A DNA stretch of 64,000 nucleotides, taken from assembly GCF_023195895.1 (NCBI RefSeq), contig NZ_JALPRK010000015.1, forward strand, positions 62,001 to 126,000. The letters run 5' to 3'. The position numbers and the translations under genes were made by a program. The notes beneath the pieces were generated by a model. It saw nothing but the letters and a program-made list of their open reading frames with translations, had not been told where the DNA came from and did no database searches. Below, in pieces: positions 10,671 through 18,740 of the stretch; position 1 is the first letter of the stretch; each line of letters starts with the position of its first letter. Source of the DNA: Paenibacillus mellifer. Lineage in GTDB: Bacteria; Bacillota; Bacilli; Paenibacillales; Paenibacillaceae.

Positions 10671-11109
10671 AGTACAAATCAATCGATTAGCAGGAAATGA
10701 AGATATTGAGCTGCCTCGCAAAATGTCGGAGCTGGCCTCCGGCTTTGACCTCTACGCAGCCGTCACGGAGGAGCTAACGCTCCAGCCGGGACAACGTGCC
10801 CTCGTGCCGACCGGGATCGCTATCGCGATGCCAGGGGGCTTAGAGGCGCAGATCCGCCCGCGCAGCGGCCTGGCTTATAAGCACGGAATCACGTGCTTGA
10901 ATACGCCCGGGACGATCGACGCCGATTACCGCGGCGAAATCAAGGTGCTGCTGATCAACCTTGGGCAGGAACCGTTTGTCATTCAGCGGAATGAACGGAT
11001 TGCGCAGATGGTGTTCCAGATCGTCCCTGAAGTAAACCTCGTGCAGGTAGACGAGCTGTCGGAGACCGTTCGCGGCGCCGGCGGGTTTGGACATACGGGG
11101 ACGAAGTAA
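10654..11109 (+). CDS. dut: dUTP diphosphatase
   Basis: Hydrolyses dUTP to dUMP, keeping uracil out of DNA and supplying thymidylate synthesis. 151 residues, typical trimeric type. The conserved motifs appear in order: [33 protein letters not shown] and the C-terminal GGFGHTG loop that closes over the substrate. The ribosome binding site AAGGAGAG lies inside the end of mlpA, so the two genes are translationally coupled. Confidence 0.96.
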   Translation: MNLSFEVQINRLAGNEDIELPRKMSELASGFDLYAAVTEELTLQPGQRALVPTGIAIAMPGGLEAQIRPRSGLAYKHGITCLNTPGTIDADYRGEIKVLLINLGQEPFVIQRNERIAQMVFQIVPEVNLVQVDELSETVRGAGGFGHTGTK

Positions 11110-11160
11110 GGTGCGGAGCGAGCGAGTAAACCTGCGTATCTTACTCAGGTTCTAATGAAG

Positions 11161-11230
11161 AAGGGTAAAAAAGGTTCTTATTTTCGGTTAGGCAAGGGTT
11201 ATGGCCGAAATAAAGGACTTTTTTACCCTT
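11161..11230 (+). repeat. Long near-palindromic hairpin after dut
   Basis: AAGGGTAAAAAAG (11161-11173) is perfectly inverted at 11218-11230 (CTTTTTTACCCTT). The pairing continues inward with TTCTTATTTTCGG against CCGAAATAAAGGA. The roughly 70-base structure can act as the mlpA-dut terminator because the right arm contains six T residues. Its length also suits a decayed mobile palindrome. No coding sequence is visible between 11110 and 11452. Confidence 0.75.
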
Positions 11231-11330
11231 ACTTTCATTTATCGTTCCTAAAAGTGGCGGATATGACGGGTTCAGCTTGAAATAACACCCTAACTGTCCC
11301 TTATTACACCGTGAACCATCGCTCGAGAAT

Positions 11331-11358
11331 GACCGTCCCCCGTCGGACGGTCTTTTTT
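11331..11358 (+). terminator. Rho-independent terminator upstream of dpaA
   Basis: A perfect eight-base stem GACCGTCC / GGACGGTC with a six-base loop is followed by six T residues. It isolates the dpa operon from upstream transcription. Confidence 0.88.
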
Positions 11359-11385
11359 GTATTGGCCTAGACGTTACTCCCTTTT

Positions 11386-11414
11386 CACCACTTTGTAGGC
11401 AGCGGCATAAGATG
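11386..11414 (+). promoter_or_regulatory. Candidate SigK promoter for dpaAB
   Basis: CACC (11386-11389) lies 16 bases before CATAAGATG (11406-11414). This fits the mother-cell SigK pattern of AC, 16-base spacer, CATA-nnn-T. The homologous B. subtilis operon is expressed by SigK, so site and function agree. Start codon 39 bases downstream. Confidence 0.6.
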
Positions 11415-11452
11415 CTCTATACTGTGTTGCTTGGAAGGAGTGCCGTCTAAGA

Positions 11453-12352
11453 ATGCTGACCGGAATAACGATTGTATTCCTCGGTGGTGACGCCCGGCAG
11501 GTGGAGGTCATCAACAAATGTCTGGAACTAGACGCGACGGTTCGGGTTGTTGGCTTCGATCGGTTGGAGACCCCGCTGAAGGGAGTATCGCAGGAGACGT
11601 TAAGTCCAGGTTTGCTTACCGGTGCCGACGTCATCATCCTTCCGGTAATCGGTTGCGATGATCATGGTGTCATCCCGGCGCCGTTCTCTGCGGAACAACT
11701 GGTCATCAAACAGGAATGGTTCGCAGCTATTCGAAAAAGCACACTGGTTTATACCGGGATTGCCAAAAGCTTCTTGAAGCAAATGGGCAACGAGCACGGA
11801 TTTCAGATCATCGAGGTGCTTGACCGAGATGATGTCGCCATTTATAACTCGATTCCGACGGCGGAGGGCGCAGTGATGATGGCGATCCAGAATACGGACA
11901 TTACCATTCATGGTTCGACGTGCATCGTGCTCGGGATTGGGCGAACAGGTTTTACACTGGCTGCAACGCTGCAAGGTTTGGGAGCGAATGTAAGGGTAGG
12001 GGTACGCCGGGAAGACGACGTGGCCAGAGCGGTGCAAATGGGCTGGAAGCCTTTTGCGACAAGGGATTTGGCCGCTAACGTAGGGGATGTTGACTTGATT
12101 TTTAATACGATTCCGACTATGATAGTCACAGCGCAAATCATCTCGAAGCTGCCCCGCACGGCGGTGATTATCGACCTTGCTTCGGCGCCTGGCGGGACGG
12201 ATTTCCGTTTCGCTGAGAAACGCGGAGTGAAGGCGATTTTAGCCCCTGGCATCCCCGGTATCGTCGCTCCCAAAACGGCTGGAATTATTATGGCAAACAC
12301 GATTTGTCAGTCGATTTTGGATGAGTTTCAATTACGGGGGGATGAACAGTGA
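11453..12352 (+). CDS. dpaA: Dipicolinate synthase subunit A (SpoVFA)
   Basis: With DpaB, oxidises dihydrodipicolinate from the lysine pathway to dipicolinic acid in the mother cell. 299 residues. The N-terminal domain has VFLGGDARQ. The C-terminal Rossmann domain has the dinucleotide motif VLGIGRTGFTLA near residues 163-174. The ribosome binding site GGAAGGAG lies upstream of the ATG at a long but usable distance. The stop overlaps the dpaB start. A SigK-type promoter precedes it. Confidence 0.95.
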   Translation: MLTGITIVFLGGDARQVEVINKCLELDATVRVVGFDRLETPLKGVSQETLSPGLLTGADVIILPVIGCDDHGVIPAPFSAEQLVIKQEWFAAIRKSTLVYTGIAKSFLKQMGNEHGFQIIEVLDRDDVAIYNSIPTAEGAVMMAIQNTDITIHGSTCIVLGIGRTGFTLAATLQGLGANVRVGVRREDDVARAVQMGWKPFATRDLAANVGDVDLIFNTIPTMIVTAQIISKLPRTAVIIDLASAPGGTDFRFAEKRGVKAILAPGIPGIVAPKTAGIIMANTICQSILDEFQLRGDEQ

Positions 12353-12942
12353 ATTGGCAGGGAAAAACGGTAGGTTACGCCATTACGGGCTCGCATTGTA
12401 CGTTTGCTGAGGTAATGCCTCAGATTCAGCGTTTTGTCGACGGAGGGGCGAAGGTTGTGCCGATCATATCCCAGTCGGTGCTTACGACCGACACCCGTTT
12501 CGGTAAATCGGAAGATTGGCGCAAACAGTTGAAAGATATTACAGGGAATGATATTATTTCTTCAATTGTCGAAGCTGAACCGCTGGGTCCAAGCAAGTTG
12601 CTCGACGTGTTGGTCATCGCTCCCTGCACGGGAACGACCACGAGCAAGTTGGCCAACGCCGTAACGGACAGTCCCGTTCTGATGGCGGCGAAAGCCCAGC
12701 TGCGAAACGGGCGCCCGCTTGTCATCGCGGTGTCGACTAATGACGGTTTAGGTTTTAATTTGGCGAACATTGCGAAATTAATCGTGGCTAAAAATGTGTA
12801 TTTCGTTCCATTCGGCCAAGATAATCCGACCGGTAAACCGAATTCGCTCGTAGCGAACATGGAACTGGTACCTGAGGCTTGTTATGCTGCGCTTGAAGGC
12901 AAGCAGCTGCAACCGCTGATTATCGAACGTTTTCATGGGTAA
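12349..12942 (+). CDS. dpaB: Dipicolinate synthase subunit B (SpoVFB)
   Basis: Flavoprotein-type (flavodoxin-fold) subunit of dipicolinate synthase. 197 residues, with AITGSHCTF near the N-terminus and APCTGTTTSKLANA near residue 87, typical of this family of phosphopantothenoylcysteine decarboxylase-like proteins. GTG start inside GTGA, overlapping the dpaA stop. In Bacillus the next gene is asd; here only a broken asd remnant lies between dpaB and dapG. Confidence 0.95.
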   Translation: MNWQGKTVGYAITGSHCTFAEVMPQIQRFVDGGAKVVPIISQSVLTTDTRFGKSEDWRKQLKDITGNDIISSIVEAEPLGPSKLLDVLVIAPCTGTTTSKLANAVTDSPVLMAAKAQLRNGRPLVIAVSTNDGLGFNLANIAKLIVAKNVYFVPFGQDNPTGKPNSLVANMELVPEACYAALEGKQLQPLIIERFHG

Positions 12943-13100
12943 ATGGTAACCGATGCAGGTCGTTATACGCCGCGATCTTTACAAGACGGACTCAACAACA
13001 AAGGTAGGAAGAATCGGAACAATTTGCTCAAAGGCGCAGCATGGAATACCGTATACAATCGCGGAGATCATTGCGGCGAAGGGGTATGTTTTCGAAGCTC
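12943..13100 (+). pseudogene. asd: Frameshifted C-terminal remnant of aspartate-semialdehyde dehydrogenase
   Basis: No intact gene lies between dpaB and dapG, but fragments of the Asd C-terminus are readable across frames. Around 12958, GGTCGT then ATACGCCGCGATCTTTAC (skipping one T) reads G-R-I-R-R-D-L-Y, as in the family's VGRIRKDL. At about 13017-13053 the first frame reads NNLLKGAAWNTV, matching the family's DNLLKGAAWNSV. One base later the other frame continues TIAEIIAAKGYV, as in the family's terminal IAE...L helix. At least two frame changes, no ribosome binding site, and loss of about the first 280 codons including the catalytic Cys show it is dead. The position matches asd in Bacillus. 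Confidence 0.85.
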
Positions 13101-13176
13101 TGGGTTCGTTAATCTTACTAATCTTACGGAATGAAGTCATCGCTTTACTCCGCACTTATTAACTGGAGGAATATCC

Positions 13177-14397
13177 ATGCGCATTTTGGTGCAAAAATTC
13201 GGTGGCACGTCTCTTTCGACGATGGAAGCAAGAGAACATGTCATCTCACACGTACGCCGGGAACTGGATAACGGTTTCCGGCTCGTCGTGGTGGTTTCGG
13301 CCATGGGCCGCAAAGGCGATCCTTACGCGACTGATACCTTGCTGGATTTGGTTGCTGAGGGGGATAGCTATTTACCGCCCCGCGAACAAGATTTATTGAT
13401 GGCTTGCGGTGAAATTATTTCTGCAGCCAAGCTGTGCAGCCTGCTGGCCGAGCGCAATATCTCCTCGGTCGTGTTAACCGGTGCTCAAGCCGGCTTTCGA
13501 ACGGACAGCCAGTTTGGCAACGCGAGAATTCTGGATATCGTCCCGACAAGGGTGCTGGAAGAGCTGCAGCAGAAAGACGTTGTGATCGTAACGGGATTTC
13601 AAGGGCAAAATCAGGGCGGCGATTTCACAACACTGGGTCGTGGAGGCAGCGATACTTCAGCTACGGCGCTGGGGGCTGCACTACATGCGGAGATGGTTGA
13701 TATTTACACGGACGTGAATGGAATATTAACTGCGGATCCACGGATTGTCGAGGATGCGAAGCCGCTCGAATACGTTAGCTACGCGGAAATCTGCAACATG
13801 GCGCATCAGGGCGCGAAGGTCATCCATCCCCGTGCGGTGGAAATTGCGATGCAAGCGGGGATTCCCGTGCGCGTTCGCTCGACTTTCTCGCAGGGAGAAG
13901 GAACGTTGGTAGCGAATCCCGAAGGATTTAAGGATGTCCAGATCGGGATCGTGGACCGTTACGTGACTGGGATTGCTTATGTGGCGAATGTGACGCAAAT
14001 CCGGGTGGAATCGGCTGGCAAAGGTCCTGACAACCTGCAATTGCAAGTGTTTAAGTCGATGGCAGAGAATGACATCAGCGTTGATTTTATTAATGTGACC
14101 CCAACAGGCGTCGTTTATACCGTATTTGACAAAGATTCGACCAAGGCCGAAACGGTACTGAAGTCGTTGGAACTCTCTCCGCAAATCTGCACTGGTTGTG
14201 CCAAGGTGTCGGTCATTGGCGGCGGGATCAACGGGGTACCTGGGATTATGGCCAAGATTGTTGAAGCGTTAACTGAACATGGAATTCAAATTCTGCAATC
14301 GGCAGATTCGAATACCACGATTTGGGTGTTGGTGCATAAGGACGATATGGTGCAAGCGCTGCGGGCGTTGCATGCCAAATTCGAACTGGGGCGTTAA
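13177..14397 (+). CDS. dapG: Aspartate kinase I (DapG type)
   Basis: First step of the aspartate pathway to lysine, DAP and dipicolinate. 406 residues. The kinase domain opens with the KFGGTSL motif at residues 7-13 and includes TTLGRGGSDTSA near residue 150. The C-terminal regulatory part holds two ACT domains (from about residue 270). The ribosome binding site GGAGGA precedes the ATG. Its place next to dapA and dpaAB matches the DAP-sensitive isozyme of Bacillus; which effector controls it here is inferred. Confidence 0.95.
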   Translation: MRILVQKFGGTSLSTMEAREHVISHVRRELDNGFRLVVVVSAMGRKGDPYATDTLLDLVAEGDSYLPPREQDLLMACGEIISAAKLCSLLAERNISSVVLTGAQAGFRTDSQFGNARILDIVPTRVLEELQQKDVVIVTGFQGQNQGGDFTTLGRGGSDTSATALGAALHAEMVDIYTDVNGILTADPRIVEDAKPLEYVSYAEICNMAHQGAKVIHPRAVEIAMQAGIPVRVRSTFSQGEGTLVANPEGFKDVQIGIVDRYVTGIAYVANVTQIRVESAGKGPDNLQLQVFKSMAENDISVDFINVTPTGVVYTVFDKDSTKAETVLKSLELSPQICTGCAKVSVIGGGINGVPGIMAKIVEALTEHGIQILQSADSNTTIWVLVHKDDMVQALRALHAKFELGR

Positions 14398-14492
14398 CCC
14401 TTCGAAATCGTTGGATCGCATAGGGAAAAGGCAGGGAATGCTGATAGGGCAGTACTAAAAAAGCGAAGCGGGAGACGGGAGGAGGAAATGGC

Positions 14493-15356
14493 GTGATTAA
14501 TTTCGGAAGAGTGATTACAGCCATGGTAACGCCTTTTAATGATCAAGGGAAAATTGACTGGGACCAGACCGCAAGCCTGATCGACTATTTGGTGGAGGAG
14601 CAACAGTCCGACAGCCTTGTCGTAAGCGGAACAACAGGGGAGTCCCCTACGCTAACGGATGAAGAAAAGCTTGAATTATTTGCCTTTGCGGTGAAACATG
14701 TGGCCGGGCGCTGCAAAATCATCGCTGGCACGGGTAGCAATGATACTGCTCACTCCGTAAATTTAACGCGCGAGGCTGAAAAATGCGGCGTTGACGGAAT
14801 CTTGTTGGTCGCCCCGTACTACAATAAGCCGAATCAAGAAGGCCTTTTCCGCCATTTTGAAGCCATCGCGGCCGTCACAAGCCTGCCGATCATTCTGTAT
14901 AACGTACCTAGCCGTACGGTGGTCAGCTTAAGCGTCGAAACAACGCTGCGGCTGGCGAAGATCCCGAACATCGTGGCTACCAAGGAATGTGCGCCGCTCG
15001 ATCAAATTGCCGCGATTGTATCTCAAGCGCCAGAGCATTTTAGAGTTTACTCAGGGGATGATGCTTCGGCATTGCCGGCAATGGCGGTGGGAGCCTATGG
15101 CGTCATCAGCGTGGCCAGCCATATTGCGGGCCGTTCGATTAAAGAGATGGTGGTGCAGTTCTTTAACGGACGGGTTGATGAAGCAAGCCGTCTGCATCGT
15201 GAGTTATTACCGTTATTCAAGGTATTATTCGAATGCCCGAATCCGGTAGCGGTGAAGTACGCGTTAAATGAGACCGGACATCCCGTAGGTTCTGTGCGGC
15301 TGCCGCTGGTTCCGCCGAATGAACAAGAAGCGCTGCGGATTCGCAGTTTCCTCTAA
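14493..15356 (+). CDS. dapA: 4-hydroxy-tetrahydrodipicolinate synthase
   Basis: Condenses pyruvate with aspartate semialdehyde in the lysine/DAP pathway. 287 residues, class I aldolase fold. VVSGTTGESPTL binds pyruvate. Tyr in LYNVPSRT and the Schiff-base Lys in VATKEC (about residue 161) are present. GTG start at 14493 behind GGGAGGAGGA. The last gene before a strong terminator; its aspartate semialdehyde substrate must come from an Asd encoded elsewhere, since the local asd is broken. Confidence 0.96.
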   Translation: MINFGRVITAMVTPFNDQGKIDWDQTASLIDYLVEEQQSDSLVVSGTTGESPTLTDEEKLELFAFAVKHVAGRCKIIAGTGSNDTAHSVNLTREAEKCGVDGILLVAPYYNKPNQEGLFRHFEAIAAVTSLPIILYNVPSRTVVSLSVETTLRLAKIPNIVATKECAPLDQIAAIVSQAPEHFRVYSGDDASALPAMAVGAYGVISVASHIAGRSIKEMVVQFFNGRVDEASRLHRELLPLFKVLFECPNPVAVKYALNETGHPVGSVRLPLVPPNEQEALRIRSFL

Positions 15357-15405
15357 CCCGTTGTTCACTTTGCTCAATAACCAGATATGTGCTGTATTTC
15401 CATAA

Positions 15406-15438
15406 ACCGATGCCTTCATCATAGGCATCGGTTTTTTT
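15406..15438 (+). terminator. Rho-independent terminator after dapA
   Basis: A nine-base perfect stem ACCGATGCC / GGCATCGGT with a nine-base loop runs into seven T residues. Confidence 0.9.
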
Positions 15439-15481
15439 GTCATGGTGCAAGGTAACGTTAAACGTAGGTAAAGCGTCTGAC

Positions 15482-15511
15482 TTGTTTTTTGCCAATTTAA
15501 TCATGTATAAT
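15482..15511 (+). promoter_or_regulatory. SigA-type promoter for the RNase J gene
   Basis: TTGTTT (15482-15487) and TATAAT (15506-15511) with an 18-base spacer. It lies about 310 bases before the start codon and so predicts a long leader. Confidence 0.6.
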
Positions 15512-15824
15512 GATTTCAAGTGACTGGGTGCGGTGAATTTTTAAATGAAATGGATCGTTCAAGAATAGAGGCTTACCTCAGCAAGCGAAGGCGGAGTTCG
15601 TTATGCTAAATCGCTGTGGGCTGGATGGAGCGTTGTGGCTTACCATAACTTAATTGAACAACCATTTTAGGATGATGACTTGGAGACACGGCCAGACCGT
15701 CTTGATCGAGGCGGTTGTTTATTCCTGCAATGAATGAGTTTTAGATATCAAATGCAGCGGTCGGAGCCATTTCCATAGGAATTTTCGATACAACGTCCAA
15801 AATAATTAGGAGGGTTAGATTCAC
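15512..15824 (+). other. Long untranslated leader of the RNase J gene
   Basis: About 300 bases without a supportable gene. One weak dyad, ACCGTC / GGCGGT near 15696-15714, is followed by TTGTTTATT and could be an attenuator. A 19-codon ORF starting near 15550 has no ribosome binding site. Nothing else was recognised. Confidence 0.4.
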
Positions 15825-17504
15825 TTGTCTAAAAAAATGAATAACGAAAAATTGACGATTTTCGCATTGGGCGGCGTCGCAGAGATTGGGAAGAACATGT
15901 ATGTCGTTCAATATGCCAATGACATCGTGGTCATCGACTCCGGACTTAAGTTTCCGGAAGAGGACATGCTTGGCATCGACATCGTCATTCCCGATATCAC
16001 TTACTTGACGGAGAACCGCGATAAAGTAAGAGGCATCGTGCTGACGCACGGACACGAAGACCATATCGGCGGTTTGCCTTACGTACTGAAGAACTTAAAC
16101 GTTCCGGTTTACGGGACAAAACTGACTTTAGGGCTTGTCGAGAACAAGCTGAAGGAAGCGGGGCTGCTCGGCGAAACGAAACGCGTGCTGATCAACGCCG
16201 ATTCCGTAATCGAGCTCGGAACAACGATGAAAGCTTCGTTCTTCCGGACAAATCATAGTATTCCGGATTCGGTTGGCGTATGCATCGAAACCCCGGAAGG
16301 CAACGTGGTTCATACCGGTGACTTCAAATTTGATCATACCCCAGTCAATGATCAATATGCGGATTTGCATCGGATGGGCGAAATCGGGAAAAATGGCGTT
16401 TTAGCACTTTTATCGGATAGCACCAATGCGGAGAGACCGGGCTTCACTCCTTCGGAGAAGAATGTGGGGATCGTGCTCAGCGATATTTTCCATAAAGCGA
16501 AGCAACGTGTGGTCGTGGCTACCTTTGCTTCTAACGTACACCGGATTCAGCAGGTGATCGATGCGGCGTACGCAACGAACCGGAAATTGACCATTATCGG
16601 ACGCAGCATGGTGAACGTTGTAACGATTGCAGAAGAACTAGGTTATTTGAACGTACCGGACGGCATCATCATTGAGCCGGAGGAAGTTAACAAAATGGCT
16701 GCGGACCGCGTAGTCATTCTGTGCACGGGCAGCCAAGGGGAACCGATGTCCGCTTTGACACGGATGGCCCGCTCGACACACCGGAAGGTCGATATCCTTC
16801 CTGGGGATACGGTCATCATTGCGGCGACTCCAGTCCCGGGCAACGAGAAATATGTGGGTCGGACGATCGACGAGCTATTCCGCCTTGGCGCGGAAGTTAT
16901 TTACAGCGGCTCGAACTCCGGCGTGCACGTATCGGGCCATGGCAGCCAAGAAGAATTGAAGCTGATGCTGAACCTGATGCGGCCTAAATATTTCATTCCG
17001 ATCCACGGGGAATACCGCATGCTGCGGAGACACGCGCTGCTCGGCGAGTCGGTTGGCGTGGAGTCGGAAAATATTTTCCTGGTCGATATCGGGGATACTA
17101 TCGAGATTCAGAACGGCGTAGCTCGTAAGGCTGGGAAAGTACCGGCCGGCAACGTATTGATCGACGGACTAGGCGTTGGCGATGTTGGTAATATCGTCTT
17201 GCGCGACCGCAAGCTGTTGTCTCAAGACGGCATCTTGGTTGTCGTCGTTACGCTCAGCAAGCAGGACGGTACGATTGTATCCGGTCCGGATATCATCTCC
17301 CGCGGCTTCGTTTATGTTCGTGAATCGGAAGGGCTTCTGGATGAAGCGAATCGGATTGTATCCAGCACGCTCGAGAAGCTGATGAGCGAGAACGTAAACG
17401 AATGGGCTTCACTGAAAACGAATGTGAAGGATGCGCTCGGCCGTTTCTTGTATGAACAAACGCGCCGTAGACCGATGATTTTGCCGATCATTATGGAAGT
17501 CTAA
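15825..17504 (+). CDS. rnjB: Ribonuclease J (rnjB position)
   Basis: Metallo-beta-lactamase/beta-CASP nuclease with 5'-3' exonuclease and endonuclease roles in mRNA decay and rRNA maturation. 559 residues. The zinc motif HGHEDH lies near residue 72, and HTGDFKFD and HVSGHGSQEE further on, ending in RRPMILPIIMEV. The place between dapA and tepA is that of rnjB. Segments such as AERPGFTPSE and LIDGLGVGDVGN resemble RNase J2, yet the metal motif is complete. TTG start at 15825, ten bases after AGGAGGG; ATG 15837 is too far from that site. Confidence 0.92.
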   Translation: MSKKMNNEKLTIFALGGVAEIGKNMYVVQYANDIVVIDSGLKFPEEDMLGIDIVIPDITYLTENRDKVRGIVLTHGHEDHIGGLPYVLKNLNVPVYGTKLTLGLVENKLKEAGLLGETKRVLINADSVIELGTTMKASFFRTNHSIPDSVGVCIETPEGNVVHTGDFKFDHTPVNDQYADLHRMGEIGKNGVLALLSDSTNAERPGFTPSEKNVGIVLSDIFHKAKQRVVVATFASNVHRIQQVIDAAYATNRKLTIIGRSMVNVVTIAEELGYLNVPDGIIIEPEEVNKMAADRVVILCTGSQGEPMSALTRMARSTHRKVDILPGDTVIIAATPVPGNEKYVGRTIDELFRLGAEVIYSGSNSGVHVSGHGSQEELKLMLNLMRPKYFIPIHGEYRMLRRHALLGESVGVESENIFLVDIGDTIEIQNGVARKAGKVPAGNVLIDGLGVGDVGNIVLRDRKLLSQDGILVVVVTLSKQDGTIVSGPDIISRGFVYVRESEGLLDEANRIVSSTLEKLMSENVNEWASLKTNVKDALGRFLYEQTRRRPMILPIIMEV

Positions 17505-17523
17505 AAAGATATAGCACACAGTC

Positions 17524-17577
17524 GCCTCTTTTCCTGCCGGTAATTGGACGGTTCCTTGCAGGAGAGGAGGCTTTTTT
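17524..17577 (+). terminator. Rho-independent terminator after the RNase J gene
   Basis: A 14-base stem (17524-17537 with 17558-17571, two G-U pairs) is followed by six T residues. Confidence 0.9.
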
Positions 17578-17689
17578 ATGTCCAAAGGGGGCTTTGTATA
17601 GATTGAAGAAGGTTGTCGGCATACTAAGGGCTGCGTAGAGCAACGAGACTTCGTCGGATATGCCGACACACGAAAGGAAGGCTTTAACC

Positions 17690-18439
17690 ATGAATAAGGA
17701 CCTGAGCCAATCGACCGTTCGCAGCGAATCCGAGCTGCCGCCAGACGAGGTGGAGAAGAAAGAAGCTACCGTACCGGAAATGATTCAGCAGTTGGGACAA
17801 ACAGCGGTACCTACCCCTGGTGAATCCAATGTCTATTGCTTGACGATCATCGGTCAGATCGAAGGCCATTTGGTATTGCCGCCGCAAAATAAAACGACCA
17901 AATACGAGCATCTCATCCCTCAGCTTGTGGCGGCGGAACAAAATCCGCGAATTGAAGGACTGTTAATTATTTTGAATACCGTTGGCGGCGATGTGGAGGC
18001 AGGACTTGCAATCGCGGAAATGATCGCTTCTTTATCCAAACCAACGGTTACCGTAGTCATCGGCGGGGGACATAGTATTGGGGTTCCGATTGCGGTAGCT
18101 TCCGACTATTCGTTGATTGCCGAAAGCGCAACGATGACTATTCATCCAATTCGCATGACAGGCCTTGTTATCGGGGTACCCCAGACCTTTGAATATATCG
18201 AGAAAATGCAGGAGCGGGTCGTTCGCTTCGTCACGGCGCACTCGCATATCACAGAGGAGATGTTTAAGGAGCTGATGTTCAAAACCGGAGAGTTAAACCG
18301 GGACATCGGAACCGCAGTTGGCGGCAATGATGCCGTGAAGTATGGGCTCATCGATGGGATCGGAGGGATCGGCGAGGGATTGACCCAGTTGAATTCGTTG
18401 ATCGAATCTCGGAGACAAGCGGGAGGGATCACACAATGA
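17690..18439 (+). CDS. tepA: ClpP-like serine protease TepA (YmfB)
   Basis: Cytoplasmic ClpP/crotonase-fold protease, known in B. subtilis as translocation-enhancing protein TepA. About 249 residues. The N-terminal 60 residues are charged and variable. The ClpP fold shows [14 protein letters not shown], the serine elbow GGGHSIG and the TIHPIRM segment with the catalytic His. AGGAAGG precedes the ATG at 17690; the in-frame ATG at 17660 has none. The stop overlaps the ylzJ start (ATGA). The order rnjB-tepA-ylzJ-spoIIIE is conserved. Confidence 0.92.
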   Translation: MNKDLSQSTVRSESELPPDEVEKKEATVPEMIQQLGQTAVPTPGESNVYCLTIIGQIEGHLVLPPQNKTTKYEHLIPQLVAAEQNPRIEGLLIILNTVGGDVEAGLAIAEMIASLSKPTVTVVIGGGHSIGVPIAVASDYSLIAESATMTIHPIRMTGLVIGVPQTFEYIEKMQERVVRFVTAHSHITEEMFKELMFKTGELNRDIGTAVGGNDAVKYGLIDGIGGIGEGLTQLNSLIESRRQAGGITQ

Positions 18440-18660
18440 CCCATTACACCATTCTTCCGGAAGAAGTCTATTGGGAAAATGCAGAGAATGTAGAGGCGTA
18501 CGGAGAGATTGAACTGAACGGCGTACTGATGCAGGTGAGGATGGAAGCCGGAAACCGGGCGACGATCGTACGGTTGCTGCGCTGCCAACTGGAGGATTAT
18601 TTGAACCCGGAGTTGGCGCCCGGGCGGCAAATCGCTTTTTTTCCAACTTTATTAAAATGA
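18436..18660 (+). CDS. ylzJ: YlzJ-like small protein
   Basis: 74 residues, function unknown. It begins [13 protein letters not shown] and has the acidic, Leu-rich composition and position of B. subtilis YlzJ between tepA and spoIIIE. No membrane segment or known catalytic motif is visible. The start codon overlaps the tepA stop, so it is translated together with that gene. Confidence 0.85.
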   Translation: MTHYTILPEEVYWENAENVEAYGEIELNGVLMQVRMEAGNRATIVRLLRCQLEDYLNPELAPGRQIAFFPTLLK

Positions 18661-18708
18661 GATAACTGCATGTGACGGTATCTTCTCTAGGTCCCCCCTC
18701 GGTGATTA

Positions 18709-18717
18709 TGGTATAAT
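18709..18717 (+). promoter_or_regulatory. Extended -10 promoter for spoIIIE
   Basis: TGGTATAAT gives a TGn-TATAAT extended -10 box 24 bases before the TTG start. No good -35 box is visible, which is common for extended -10 promoters. Confidence 0.5.
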
Positions 18718-18740
18718 ATTCATCTAGGGGGTGTTTTCGT

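Noticed and set aside
12953-13162. 69-codon ORF between dpaB and dapG
   Set aside because: No ribosome binding site; its sequence is explained as one frame of the decayed asd C-terminus.
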